NCBI GenBank assembly: GCA_903932145.1 | Contig: CAIZFE010000086.1 | Coordinates: 248,001-312,000 of the forward strand | Direction of reading: 5' to 3' | From: an uncultured Rhodopila sp. | GTDB lineage: Bacteria; Pseudomonadota; Alphaproteobacteria; Acetobacterales; Acetobacteraceae | Length of the DNA stretch: 64,000 nt | Shown: one piece after another, positions 8,514 to 15,786 of the stretch | Position numbering within the stretch: the first letter of the stretch is position 1 | Layout of the letters: each line of letters begins with the position of its first letter | Notes under the pieces: generated by a model | The model's input: the letters and a program-made list of their open reading frames with translations, nothing else | Told to the model about the DNA's origin: nothing | Database searches by the model: none | Made by a program: the position numbers and the translations under genes

Positions 8514-9755
8514 CTACTCGGCCGCCACCTTTTGTCCGGCCAGATCGTTGGAATACCGCAGGTGAACCGGCGCATTCGCCTCCCACGGGTCCTTTAGTCC
8601 CAGCGTCGCGCCGAACTCCTTGATCGCCGGCATGACCTCACCGCATAGCAACTGGATGCACCGGCGGCGATCCTGCTTGCTGACGTTTCCGTCATTCGCC
8701 CATATGCCCATGATCCCCGGCCTTGTATGCTCGACCAGATATTTCAGCCGCTCGATCACCTGCGACGGCGTGCCGGCCACGATCATCGTATCCGCCACCT
8801 GCTGCTCAAACGTCGGGTTCCCACGTGGATTTTTCGCTCGCCCGGTCGAGAACTCCACAAACGCGCGGCGGCCGGACGGTGAGAAATATCCCGCCGGATT
8901 GGCCCAGACCGGGTTCGCCAGACCGGTGAACTCACCCTGCATCCACATGAACTGACGGGCGTTCTCCATCGCCTTTTCCTCGGTATCCTGAACATGCACG
9001 CGGATCAGGTAGCCGAAATTCTCCGGCCCGGCGGTGTAGCCGACCTCCAGTGCCGCCTTGTCATAAGTCTCGTGGATCGTCTTCGTCGCCTCGATCGAGG
9101 TATTCAGCGCGATATACGGATACCGTTGCTGCGCCGTCCAGATCACCGTCTCTTTTGACAAAACGCCCGGAATCCACACCCGAGGATACGGTTTCTGCAA
9201 CGGCAACGCCCAGGGATTCACCACGCGCTGCTGGTAATGCGTACCCTCCCACCGGAACGGCCCGGGCTGAGTCCAGGTCTTCTGGATCAGGTCGTGCGCT
9301 TCCATAAACCGTTCACGGTTGAACGCCGGATTCACACCATTGGCCAACTGCTCCTGTCCGCCGCCGCGCACAAAGCCCGACACCAACCGGCCTTTGGAGA
9401 TCATATCGATCATCGCCAGCTCTTCCGCGAGCTGCACGGGATTTTCCGTCAGCGGCAACGGATTGCCCAGGATAACGATCTTTACCCGCTTCGTGACCGC
9501 CGCCAGAATAGACGCGAACATGTTGGTCCGCGCCTGCATGCAGAACGGGGCATTGTGGTGTTCGTTCAGCATGATCCCGTCGGCGCCGCATTGCTCGGCC
9601 AGGATATATTCTTCCAGATATTCGTTGTACAACCGGCTGCCTTCGACCGGATTGTAATACGAATTCGAGAAATTCAACGCCGTCGCGCCAAAGTCCAGTC
9701 CAGCCTGTGCGTCATATGCCGACATCGGCTGTTCGGTGAAATACATCATATGCAT
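8514..9755 (-). CDS. LLM-class flavin-dependent monooxygenase (bacterial luciferase family)
   Basis: A 413-residue luciferase-like TIM-barrel enzyme. The N-terminus MHMMYFTEQPMSAYD is followed by GADGIMLNEHHNAPFCMQ, NPLPLTENPVQLAEELAMID and SKGRLVSGFVRGGGQEQ, all typical of this family, which uses reduced flavin and oxygen to hydroxylate or cleave small organic substrates. The start at 9755 has a GAAGGAGG site. It is downstream of and cotranscribed with an alpha/beta hydrolase gene (gap 14 bases), a pairing common in degradation of sulfur, nitrogen or aromatic compounds. Substrate unknown; a partner flavin reductase is not visible nearby. Confidence 0.9.
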   Translation of the reverse strand: MHMMYFTEQPMSAYDAQAGLDFGATALNFSNSYYNPVEGSRLYNEYLEEYILAEQCGADGIMLNEHHNAPFCMQARTNMFASILAAVTKRVKIVILGNPLPLTENPVQLAEELAMIDMISKGRLVSGFVRGGGQEQLANGVNPAFNRERFMEAHDLIQKTWTQPGPFRWEGTHYQQRVVNPWALPLQKPYPRVWIPGVLSKETVIWTAQQRYPYIALNTSIEATKTIHETYDKAALEVGYTAGPENFGYLIRVHVQDTEEKAMENARQFMWMQGEFTGLANPVWANPAGYFSPSGRRAFVEFSTGRAKNPRGNPTFEQQVADTMIVAGTPSQVIERLKYLVEHTRPGIMGIWANDGNVSKQDRRRCIQLLCGEVMPAIKEFGATLGLKDPWEANAPVHLRYSNDLAGQKVAAE

Positions 9756-9769
9756 GGTAAAAGCCTCCT

Positions 9770-10549
9770 TCAGCTACGAGACAGGAAATCAGCCGTCAGT
9801 TTCGCGACGGCATCGGGTTTTTCCATTTCGGCGAAATGCCCGCAGTCCGGAACGGTGGTCAGGGTCGCATCTCGCAGCGCCCGAGCGTAGGCATGGCCAG
9901 CGCTCAGCGGAACGATCCGGTCATCGTCACCCCATATGATCAATGCCGGGGAACGCACGCCGCCCAGCAAATGCGGCAATGTCTGACTGTACATGTACGG
10001 CTTCCAGGCATTTCGAAAACACATTTCGCGGGCGATATCCCAGGCTTCCAACTGGTCAGTGGTCACGTCGCCATAGATCGCGGCAAACGCCGCCTGGTCA
10101 TGGAACCCGGAACGCGGGTAGTCGATATAGGAAACGATCGCCTGATCGGCGATATCGCCCTCGGGCGGCTTGATGCCCATCGCGCCCACAAGCACCAGTT
10201 TTCGGTAAGCCTCGGGTGACAGGCTGGACATTTCGGCAGCGATCCAGCCGCCGAAGCCCAGCCCGACCAGCGAGACGTTGCTGACCCCAAGGTCGGCGAG
10301 CAACCAGGCATAGATCGCCGCAATGTCACGCGGATGGCGAGTCCATTGCGGCCGCTCCGACTTGCCCCAGCCGGGGTGATGCGGGATCAGCACATCGAAA
10401 TACTCCGCCAGCGCGTCATAAAACGGCAGGCGGTCCACGGTGCCAATATCGTGATGAAGCACCAAAACCGTTTGACCTCTCCCCGCTCGGGATATGTGCA
10501 GTTTGATCCCGGCGATCTCTTTGACCATGTCGGTCCAGACGACGCTCAT
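9770..10549 (-). CDS. alpha/beta hydrolase fold protein with a replaced nucleophile
   Basis: A 259-residue alpha/beta hydrolase. Seen are the oxyanion region VLVLHHDIGTVD, the PHHPGWGKSERP loop, the acid-bearing strand IIWGDDDRIVPLSAG and the catalytic-His region VPDCGHFAEMEKP. The nucleophile elbow, normally G-x-S-x-G, reads VGLGFGGW, so the expected Ser/Cys/Asp is Gly. I checked this against the DNA (complement of about 10243-10260). It may therefore be a non-hydrolytic member such as a lyase-type or cofactor-free enzyme, or an inactive partner. It precedes the flavin monooxygenase gene by 14 bases in the same operon. Confidence 0.85.
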   Translation of the reverse strand: MSVVWTDMVKEIAGIKLHISRAGRGQTVLVLHHDIGTVDRLPFYDALAEYFDVLIPHHPGWGKSERPQWTRHPRDIAAIYAWLLADLGVSNVSLVGLGFGGWIAAEMSSLSPEAYRKLVLVGAMGIKPPEGDIADQAIVSYIDYPRSGFHDQAAFAAIYGDVTTDQLEAWDIAREMCFRNAWKPYMYSQTLPHLLGGVRSPALIIWGDDDRIVPLSAGHAYARALRDATLTTVPDCGHFAEMEKPDAVAKLTADFLSRS

Positions 10550-10717
10550 TCTCTGGTTTCCCCTTCTGGATTTAGATCTGAAGGATACTCATCAGTAGCC
10601 CGGTCTGTCCAATGTGTCGTCGCAGTAGAGCTGACGCACAGGTGATGAGATTTGTTCACGCCGCCGCCCATGTGCCGATTTCCGTTCGTCTTCAGGCAAA
10701 GGCCATCGTCCCGCTGT

Positions 10718-11308
10718 ATGCTCGCCAATACAATCGCATCCCTTCTGGCCCGGGCGGGTCATTCGGTGCTGTTTCAGGCCGGAGCGATCATTCTGGGCAC
10801 GTTCATCCTGGAAGACGCGGCCACGGTTGTCGCCGCGATGCAGGTCCAGGACGGCGAATTGTCCACACAAGTCGCGTTGGCCGCGTTGTATGCCGGGATT
10901 GTGTTGGGGGATCTTGGGCTTTATGGCCTTGGCCGAATGTCCGCGCATATTGCCTGGATCGCCCGCCAATTACCGCCACACAGGCATGAAGCCATCAAGG
11001 CCTGGATCACCGGGCGGGTCTTCAAAGTCGTTCTGATCAGTCGTTTCCTGCCCGGATTGAGACTGCCGACCTACACCACATGCGGGTTCGTGGGAGCAGA
11101 CATCAGGCGATTTACCCTCGCCGCCGTTGTGGCAACGAGTCTCTGGACCAGCCTGTTGTTTGCCGTCTCGCTCCGCCTTGGAGGGTTTTTCATGGAGCAT
11201 TTGGGCGTCTGGCGGTGGGCCGGGGTGGCCGGTTTCGTCGTTTTCATTCTCCTCGCCGGGCGCGCCGCTGCCGCTGCCGCCGGCGTGCAGGCCGCTCGGA
11301 GATCATGA
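10718..11308 (+). CDS. DedA/VTT-domain membrane protein
   Basis: 196 residues from the ATG at 10718; upstream in-frame starts at 10652 and 10670 give longer versions. Motifs typical of DedA/VTT proteins are seen: FILEDAATVVAA near the N-terminus, ALYAGIVLGDLGLYGLGR, and VVLISRFLPGLRLPTYTTCG, followed by two or three hydrophobic helices. DedA-family proteins are inner-membrane transporters, several of which flip undecaprenyl phosphate or phospholipids. The stop overlaps the ATG of the ATP-grasp gene by four bases (ATGA), so the two are translationally coupled. UppP lies 1.5 kb downstream on the same strand, which fits a lipid-carrier theme. Confidence 0.82.
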   Translation: MLANTIASLLARAGHSVLFQAGAIILGTFILEDAATVVAAMQVQDGELSTQVALAALYAGIVLGDLGLYGLGRMSAHIAWIARQLPPHRHEAIKAWITGRVFKVVLISRFLPGLRLPTYTTCGFVGADIRRFTLAAVVATSLWTSLLFAVSLRLGGFFMEHLGVWRWAGVAGFVVFILLAGRAAAAAAGVQAARRS

Positions 11309-12393
11309 TGGACAGTGCTGTCTCCGCCGTCCGGGTCGCGCGAAAGCCCGATCGTCCGCTGTCGTATTTTGAGTTCTGGCCGGGCTGGATGTTCTACACG
11401 CCCGTCGTGATCCATTGGCTGCTGCTTGGCCTTCGGTATGGCGATTTCAGCCTTCCCACGGCGGCAAATCCCCGGATCACAACCGGCGGATTGTGTGGCG
11501 AGTCAAAATTGTCGATCCTGGCGCAGGTGGCTCCGGCCATGCAGTCGGTGATCGCCCCGGCCTGTGGGGTTGTGGCAATGCCCGGTGGCATCGAAGTCGC
11601 GGAACCCGCAATGAAAGCCCGGGGGCTGACCTATCCCGTGGTCGCCAAGCCCGACATCGGCTGCAACGGCACCGGAGTTCGGTTGATCCACGATAAGGCC
11701 GCACTGGCCCGGTATCTGGACACCTATCCGCAAGGCGAAACAATCGTCCTCCAACAGTACGTATCCGAACCGAACGAGGCTGGCATTTTCTACATGCGTC
11801 ATCCGGACGAACCGCACGGGCGCATAACCTCGCTGACAATCAAACAGCCGCCCATCGTGGTCGGAGACGGCCGGTCCGACCTGCGCCACTTGATCTTGGC
11901 GGACGAGCGTGCCGGCCGGGTCCCGCATTTGTATCTGGATCGTCTCAAGGACCGCTTGAGCAGCGTGCCGGCGCAAGGGGAAAAAATCCGGCTGGTCTTC
12001 GTCGGCAATCATTGCAAAGGGTCGATCTTCCAGGATGGCCGAACGCTGGTGACGCCGGAGTTGACGGCAACGATTGAGAAACTGGCGCGTTCGCTGCCGG
12101 ATTTCTTCTTCGGCCGCATCGATGTTCGATTTGCCTCGTTCACCTCGTTGCGTAACGGCACCGGCCTGCGGGTGATTGAGATCAACGGCGCCGGATCGGA
12201 GGCCACCCATATCTGGGACCCGTCCACGAAGCTGTTGGACGCATGGCGGACGCAGTTCTTTCACTACGGGGCCGCGTTTCGCATCGGGGCGGCCAACCGG
12301 CGGCTCGGCTTTGCGTCCTCCGGCGTGCGGGCTATGTTTCGCGCATGGATGAACCAACGGCGGCTGATGGCGCTGTATCCCTTGAACGACTGA
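11305..12393 (+). CDS. ATP-grasp enzyme (D-alanine-D-alanine ligase-like)
   Basis: A 362-residue protein. Residues about 20-70 carry a hydrophobic stretch (MFYTPVVIHWLLLGLRYGDF) that is unusual for a soluble ligase and suggests membrane association. The ATP-grasp core starts at LTYPVVAKPDIGCNGTGVRL, with ETIVLQQYVSEPNEAGIFY, and the metal/ATP-binding end DVRFASFTSL...LRVIEINGAGSEATH. Such enzymes join a carboxylate to an amine or thiol through an acyl-phosphate. The start overlaps the VTT-domain gene (ATGA). The substrate is unknown; linkage to membrane lipid or cell-envelope building blocks is an inference from the neighbour. Confidence 0.8.
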   Translation: MMDSAVSAVRVARKPDRPLSYFEFWPGWMFYTPVVIHWLLLGLRYGDFSLPTAANPRITTGGLCGESKLSILAQVAPAMQSVIAPACGVVAMPGGIEVAEPAMKARGLTYPVVAKPDIGCNGTGVRLIHDKAALARYLDTYPQGETIVLQQYVSEPNEAGIFYMRHPDEPHGRITSLTIKQPPIVVGDGRSDLRHLILADERAGRVPHLYLDRLKDRLSSVPAQGEKIRLVFVGNHCKGSIFQDGRTLVTPELTATIEKLARSLPDFFFGRIDVRFASFTSLRNGTGLRVIEINGAGSEATHIWDPSTKLLDAWRTQFFHYGAAFRIGAANRRLGFASSGVRAMFRAWMNQRRLMALYPLND

Positions 12394-12397
12394 AACG

Positions 12398-12718
12398 ATG
12401 AACACGCAGGAAGCAGACGATCTGGAACGAGCCGCCGCCTGGCGGTTGCGACTGGTCGATAGCGATCCGTCCGACTCCGCCAGTGCAGAGGCCGCCGCGC
12501 TGCTGGAGGCGCTGGCCGATGACCTGAGGCGCAACGATTACGCGGCGCTGTGGACCGAGCTTCGCTCGATCGGCAACTGGCTGGGCGAGTCGGACGCGAT
12601 CTCGGACTACGCCGACCTGGCCAACGATTATCGTTCCAAAATCGGCACAACCGAACACCCGGCGAATGGCGCTGCTTATTTGGAAGGGTTACTGGCAATC
12701 GCTCGCGGCTTCGTGTAA
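12398..12718 (+). CDS. hypothetical helical protein
   Basis: A 106-residue acidic, soluble, predicted all-helical protein that starts four bases after the stop of the ATP-grasp gene, so it probably belongs to the same transcript. It has Glu/Ala-rich helices (DLERAAAWRLRLVDSD, AEAAALLEALADDLRR) and no membrane segment, cysteine or recognisable catalytic motif. The N-terminal WRLRL pattern faintly recalls the regulatory tail of FecR-type proteins, but this is weak. Function not recognised. Confidence 0.6.
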   Translation: MNTQEADDLERAAAWRLRLVDSDPSDSASAEAAALLEALADDLRRNDYAALWTELRSIGNWLGESDAISDYADLANDYRSKIGTTEHPANGAAYLEGLLAIARGFV

Positions 12719-12807
12719 CGGACCCTTCGCTGCCCGGTGGTTCTGCCGACGGTGCGGACACGATCACAATTCCAGTAGTCTCTTTTCCGACCCGGCCGGA
12801 GCCACGC

Positions 12808-13647
12808 ATGGACACGATACAAGCCCTGATCATTGCCATCCTGCAGGGAGCAACCGAGCTGTTCCCCGTGAGCAGTTTGGGGCACGCGGTGGTGCTGCCG
12901 GCGCTGCTGCATTGGGGGATCAATCAGCGATCTCCCGAGTTTCTGCCGTTCCTGGTGATGCTGCACCTCGGCACCGCGACCGCCCTGTTGGCCTATTTCT
13001 GGCGCGACTGGTGGGCGATCACCACGGGCGTGCTGGGCATCGGCGATGCGCATGAGGTCAGCGAAAGCCGCCGGGTGTTCGTGCTGGTGGTGATTGCCAC
13101 CATCCCCGCCGTGGTCATGGGCTTCTTTCTCGAAAAATACGTCCGCGGTCTGTTCGGCTCCCCGGTCATCGCGGCGTCGTTCCTGATCGTCAATGGTCTC
13201 TTGCTGATGTTCGGTGAGCGGCTGCGCGGCCGCGGCACCGCCGATCGCCATCTTTCGTCCCTCAGCCGGATGGATGCGTTCACCATTGGCTGCTGGCAGT
13301 GCACGGCGCTGATCCCCGGCATCTCCCGCTCCGGCGCCACCATCGTCGGCGGCCTGCTGCGCGGCATCAATCATGAGGGTTCGGCGCATTTCTCCTTCCT
13401 GATCGCCACGCCGATCATCCTCGGGGCAACGGTCCTGGAAATCCCGAAGCTGATGCATGAGCAAGTGCCGCATGGCGTCCTGCTGCTGTCCGGCATCGCG
13501 GCGGTTGTGGCGGGCATTACGGCGTTGCTCAGCACCGCGTTCCTGATGCGCTATTTCCGCCAGCACGACTCCTGGGCGCTTAACCCGTTCGCCTATTATT
13601 GCGTCGTGGCGGGTGCGATCAGCCTGGGCGTGTTGTTCCTGGTGTAG
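12808..13647 (+). CDS. uppP: undecaprenyl-diphosphatase UppP (BacA)
   Basis: A 279-residue polytopic membrane enzyme of normal family length. It removes a phosphate from undecaprenyl diphosphate and so recycles the lipid carrier for peptidoglycan and surface polysaccharides; loss or excess affects bacitracin sensitivity. Both signature motifs are present: ELFPVSSLGHAVV near residue 20 and IPGISRSGATI near residue 170. The Glu and Ser/Arg/His residues assigned to catalysis are intact. Multiple hydrophobic helices fill the rest. The start at 12808 is the first ATG giving the family N-terminus (MDTIQALIIAILQGATELFP). It follows the ATP-grasp/VTT genes and precedes a permease. Confidence 0.95.
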   Translation: MDTIQALIIAILQGATELFPVSSLGHAVVLPALLHWGINQRSPEFLPFLVMLHLGTATALLAYFWRDWWAITTGVLGIGDAHEVSESRRVFVLVVIATIPAVVMGFFLEKYVRGLFGSPVIAASFLIVNGLLLMFGERLRGRGTADRHLSSLSRMDAFTIGCWQCTALIPGISRSGATIVGGLLRGINHEGSAHFSFLIATPIILGATVLEIPKLMHEQVPHGVLLLSGIAAVVAGITALLSTAFLMRYFRQHDSWALNPFAYYCVVAGAISLGVLFLV

Positions 13648-13678
13648 GCACCGGTAGCGCGGTCGGGTCCGCGGTCCC

Positions 13679-14482
13679 ATGACGTCAGGGCGTGCGCTGC
13701 TGAACGCATGGCTGCTGGCGTGTTACGTCTTCTTTTACACGCCGATCGCGTTCCTGGTGGTGTTCAGCTTCAACGACTCTCGACTGGTCACCGCCCGGAC
13801 GGGATTTTCCACTCGCTGGTATGTCGCGCTTTGGCATGACCAGGCGCTGATCGATGCCACACTGTTGTCGCTGCGCATCGCCGCCGCCTCCGCCACCATT
13901 GCCTGCCTGATCGGTGGCACCGCCGGGTTCGCCCTGGCCCGCTTCGGCCGGTTCCGCTCCCGAACCCTGTTCGAAGCCGCCCTGGCTGCCCCGCTGGTCA
14001 TGCCGGAGGTCATCACCGGCCTGTCCCTGTTGCTGCTGTTCGTCACCTTGGAGCAACTGACCGGCTGGCCCGCCGGCCGTGGCGCCGCGACCGTGACCCT
14101 CGCCCACGCATCGGTCTCCGTCGCCTATGTCGCGGTGGTGGTGCGGGCAAGATTGGCGGATGCGGGGGACGCGCTGGAGCAGGCGGCGATGGATTTATAT
14201 GCCCCGCCCTGGAAGGCGTTTGCCGCCATAACGCTGCCTCTGATGGTGCCGGCCCTGGTGTCCGGCTGGTTGCTGGCGTTCACGTTGTCGATGGACGATG
14301 TCGTCGTGGCCAGCTTCACCTCCGGTCCGGGAGCCTCCACCTTGCCAATGGTGGTGTTTTCCGCCACCCGGCTGGGTGTGACACCGGAAATCTATGCATT
14401 GGCCACGGTGATCGTGGCTGTCGTCTCGGCGGGACTGCTGATCGTTGCCCTGACCGGATGGCGCAACCGTACAGTCGGCTGA
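13679..14482 (+). CDS. ABC transporter permease, PotI-like (polyamine type), orphan
   Basis: A 267-residue inner-membrane permease with six predicted helices. The start MTSGRALLNAWLLACYVFFY and FSFNDSRLVTARTGFSTRWY are typical of PotI-type permeases for putrescine/spermidine uptake. The EAA loop that contacts the ATPase reads LEQAAMDLYAPPWKAFAAI followed by TLPLMVPAL. In complete systems PotI sits after PotF, PotG and PotH, none of which is here: the upstream gene is uppP and the downstream one is cytochrome b561. It is intact, so partners may be elsewhere. The substrate is inferred from family only. Confidence 0.87.
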   Translation: MTSGRALLNAWLLACYVFFYTPIAFLVVFSFNDSRLVTARTGFSTRWYVALWHDQALIDATLLSLRIAAASATIACLIGGTAGFALARFGRFRSRTLFEAALAAPLVMPEVITGLSLLLLFVTLEQLTGWPAGRGAATVTLAHASVSVAYVAVVVRARLADAGDALEQAAMDLYAPPWKAFAAITLPLMVPALVSGWLLAFTLSMDDVVVASFTSGPGASTLPMVVFSATRLGVTPEIYALATVIVAVVSAGLLIVALTGWRNRTVG

Positions 14483-14501
14483 ACGGAATCAGGAGATACA
14501 C

Positions 14502-15059
14502 ATGAGTGCCGGCACCGAAAAATCGAATTCTTACAATACCATCGCCAAGTCCCTGCACTGGTTGATCGTGGCTTTGCTGATTGGACAATTCGCCATCGCG
14601 TGGACGATGCCCGATATTCACCGGGATACGAAGCCGGTCGATCTGATCGCCTGGCACCTGTCAACGGGGGCGTTCATTCTGCTGGTCATGCTCGTTCGGC
14701 TGGGCTGGCGGCTGGCCAGCACGGTGCCGCCCGCACCGGCCAATCTGCCGCCGCTGCTGCAACTGTTGTCCCGCGCCATGCATGTCCTGCTGTATGGCAT
14801 GTTGATCGTTTTGCCAGTTACCGGCTGGATCAATGCGAATGCACGCGGCTGGACGGTGACCCTGTTCGGAGCCATTCCGTTGCCGGCTTTGGTCGCCACG
14901 GGTGAGAAATGGGGCCGGCAAACGGGCAATATTCACCAAATTGTCGCATGGGTCTTGCTCGGCGCCGTCGGGCTGCATGTGCTCGGGGCGTTGTATCATC
15001 GCTTCGTCCTGAAGGACGCGCTACTCCAGCGGATGTTGCCTGGAGAGGGCCGAGGCTGA
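14502..15059 (+). CDS. cytochrome b561 (CybB-type)
   Basis: A 185-residue di-heme membrane protein with four predicted helices. The haem-binding histidines expected for this family are seen in SLHWLIVALL, LIAWHLSTGAFI, SRAMHVLLYG and VGLHVLGALYHRF. Family members oxidise ubiquinol or take electrons to superoxide or other acceptors in the inner membrane. The start at 14502 follows an AGGAG-like site (CAGGAGATACAC). It is 19 bases after the PotI-like gene. A palindromic repeat lies 35 bases downstream and may end the transcript. Confidence 0.9.
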   Translation: MSAGTEKSNSYNTIAKSLHWLIVALLIGQFAIAWTMPDIHRDTKPVDLIAWHLSTGAFILLVMLVRLGWRLASTVPPAPANLPPLLQLLSRAMHVLLYGMLIVLPVTGWINANARGWTVTLFGAIPLPALVATGEKWGRQTGNIHQIVAWVLLGAVGLHVLGALYHRFVLKDALLQRMLPGEGRG

Positions 15060-15093
15060 GCCGGCCGGCAGTCGCGCCAAATCGTTACCCACC

Positions 15094-15170
15094 GTCATGG
15101 CCCGGCTTGTCCGGGCCAACTATGGCGGCACCGTCAGGGCATAGGTGGCCCGGACAAGGCGAGCCAAGAC
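15094..15170. repeat. interspersed palindromic repeat, degenerate copy
   Basis: The left arm GTCATGGCCCGGCTTGTCCG is intact. The right arm (GGCCCGGACAAGGCGAGCCA) has drifted from the expected GACAAGCCGGGCCATGAC. The centre contains GGCGGCACCGTCAGGG. It sits between the convergent cytochrome b561 and GYD genes, the usual position for this family in the window. Confidence 0.8.
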
Positions 15171-15221
15171 GGCGAAAACGCTCAAGACGAACGCCCGTTG
15201 CTATGAGCCGGCCCTATCGCA

Positions 15222-15515
15222 TCAGTGCAGAGAATTAACGATCTGGCGGAACGCCGCCTCGGGGAATGCCTTCATCGAGGTTGTTCGGATGTTCCCCAGT
15301 TGCCCTAACATCAGGATAAACCGGGCGGCCACGGCGTCGTCCGGGGCATCATAAATTCCCACCAGATCGAACTGGCCCATGGTCATGTACAGCTCCTGAA
15401 AATGGCCGCCCATGTCTTCGAGTATTTTTCTGGCGCCGTCCACACGGCGAGATCCGTCGCCGATTGCCTTCAGACCTTGATCCGTCCAGTTCGCAAGCAT
15501 GACATAGGTCGGCAT
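15222..15515 (-). CDS. GYD-domain protein
   Basis: A 97-residue protein from the ATG at 15515 (MPTYVMLANWTDQG), preceded by AGGA at suitable spacing. An ATG nine bases upstream (15524) is possible. The small alpha-beta barrel-like fold with GHFQELYMTMGQFDLVGIYD is the hallmark of GYD-domain proteins, named after that G-x-Y-D segment. They resemble dimeric alpha-beta barrel stress proteins; no catalytic role is established. It is a single-gene unit between two repeat elements. Confidence 0.85.
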   Translation of the reverse strand: MPTYVMLANWTDQGLKAIGDGSRRVDGARKILEDMGGHFQELYMTMGQFDLVGIYDAPDDAVAARFILMLGQLGNIRTTSMKAFPEAAFRQIVNSLH

Positions 15516-15684
15516 GTTTACCATCCTGTGTTGAAGCCGGCGAAGTGTGGGATCGGAACGGCCGGGAATGCAAGCCGGCCGGGGGGCCGGGCAGCCGCAA
15601 TCGGGTGAATGTGTGCAGCCGCCGACGATGGCGCCCCGAGGCGCCGCCGCACCGATACCAACGAGCTTAAGTGACGACTCATCG

Positions 15685-15716
15685 CCGTCATGGCAGGCCT
15701 TCGCCTGCCATGACGG
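15685..15716. repeat. perfect hairpin, minimal form of the GTCATGG repeat
   Basis: CCGTCATGGCAGGC and GCCTGCCATGACGG form a 14-bp perfect stem around a CTTC loop. About 30 bases before it, ACCAACGAGCTTAAGTGACG resembles the block that precedes other copies. It lies downstream of the minus-strand hybrid kinase gene and may end its transcript, although there is no T-run on that strand. Confidence 0.75.
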
Positions 15717-15786
15717 ATTGGGGTCGACCGGTCGGATCTTAGGGCCGCTGGTATGATCGACCCTTGCGGATCATCCGATCCGAAAC

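Noticed and set aside
8128-8586. ORFs on both strands of the intergenic repeat region
   Set aside because: The reading frames are created by GC-rich inverted repeats and their translations mirror one another; no ribosome site or family signature.
11080-11304. N-terminal extension of the ATP-grasp gene
   Set aside because: It overlaps the VTT-domain gene in another frame; ATG 11305 gives a standard ATGA overlap.
15685-15716. Rho-independent terminator call for the perfect hairpin
   Set aside because: No T-run on either side in the needed orientation, and the arms match the repeat family; recorded as a repeat.
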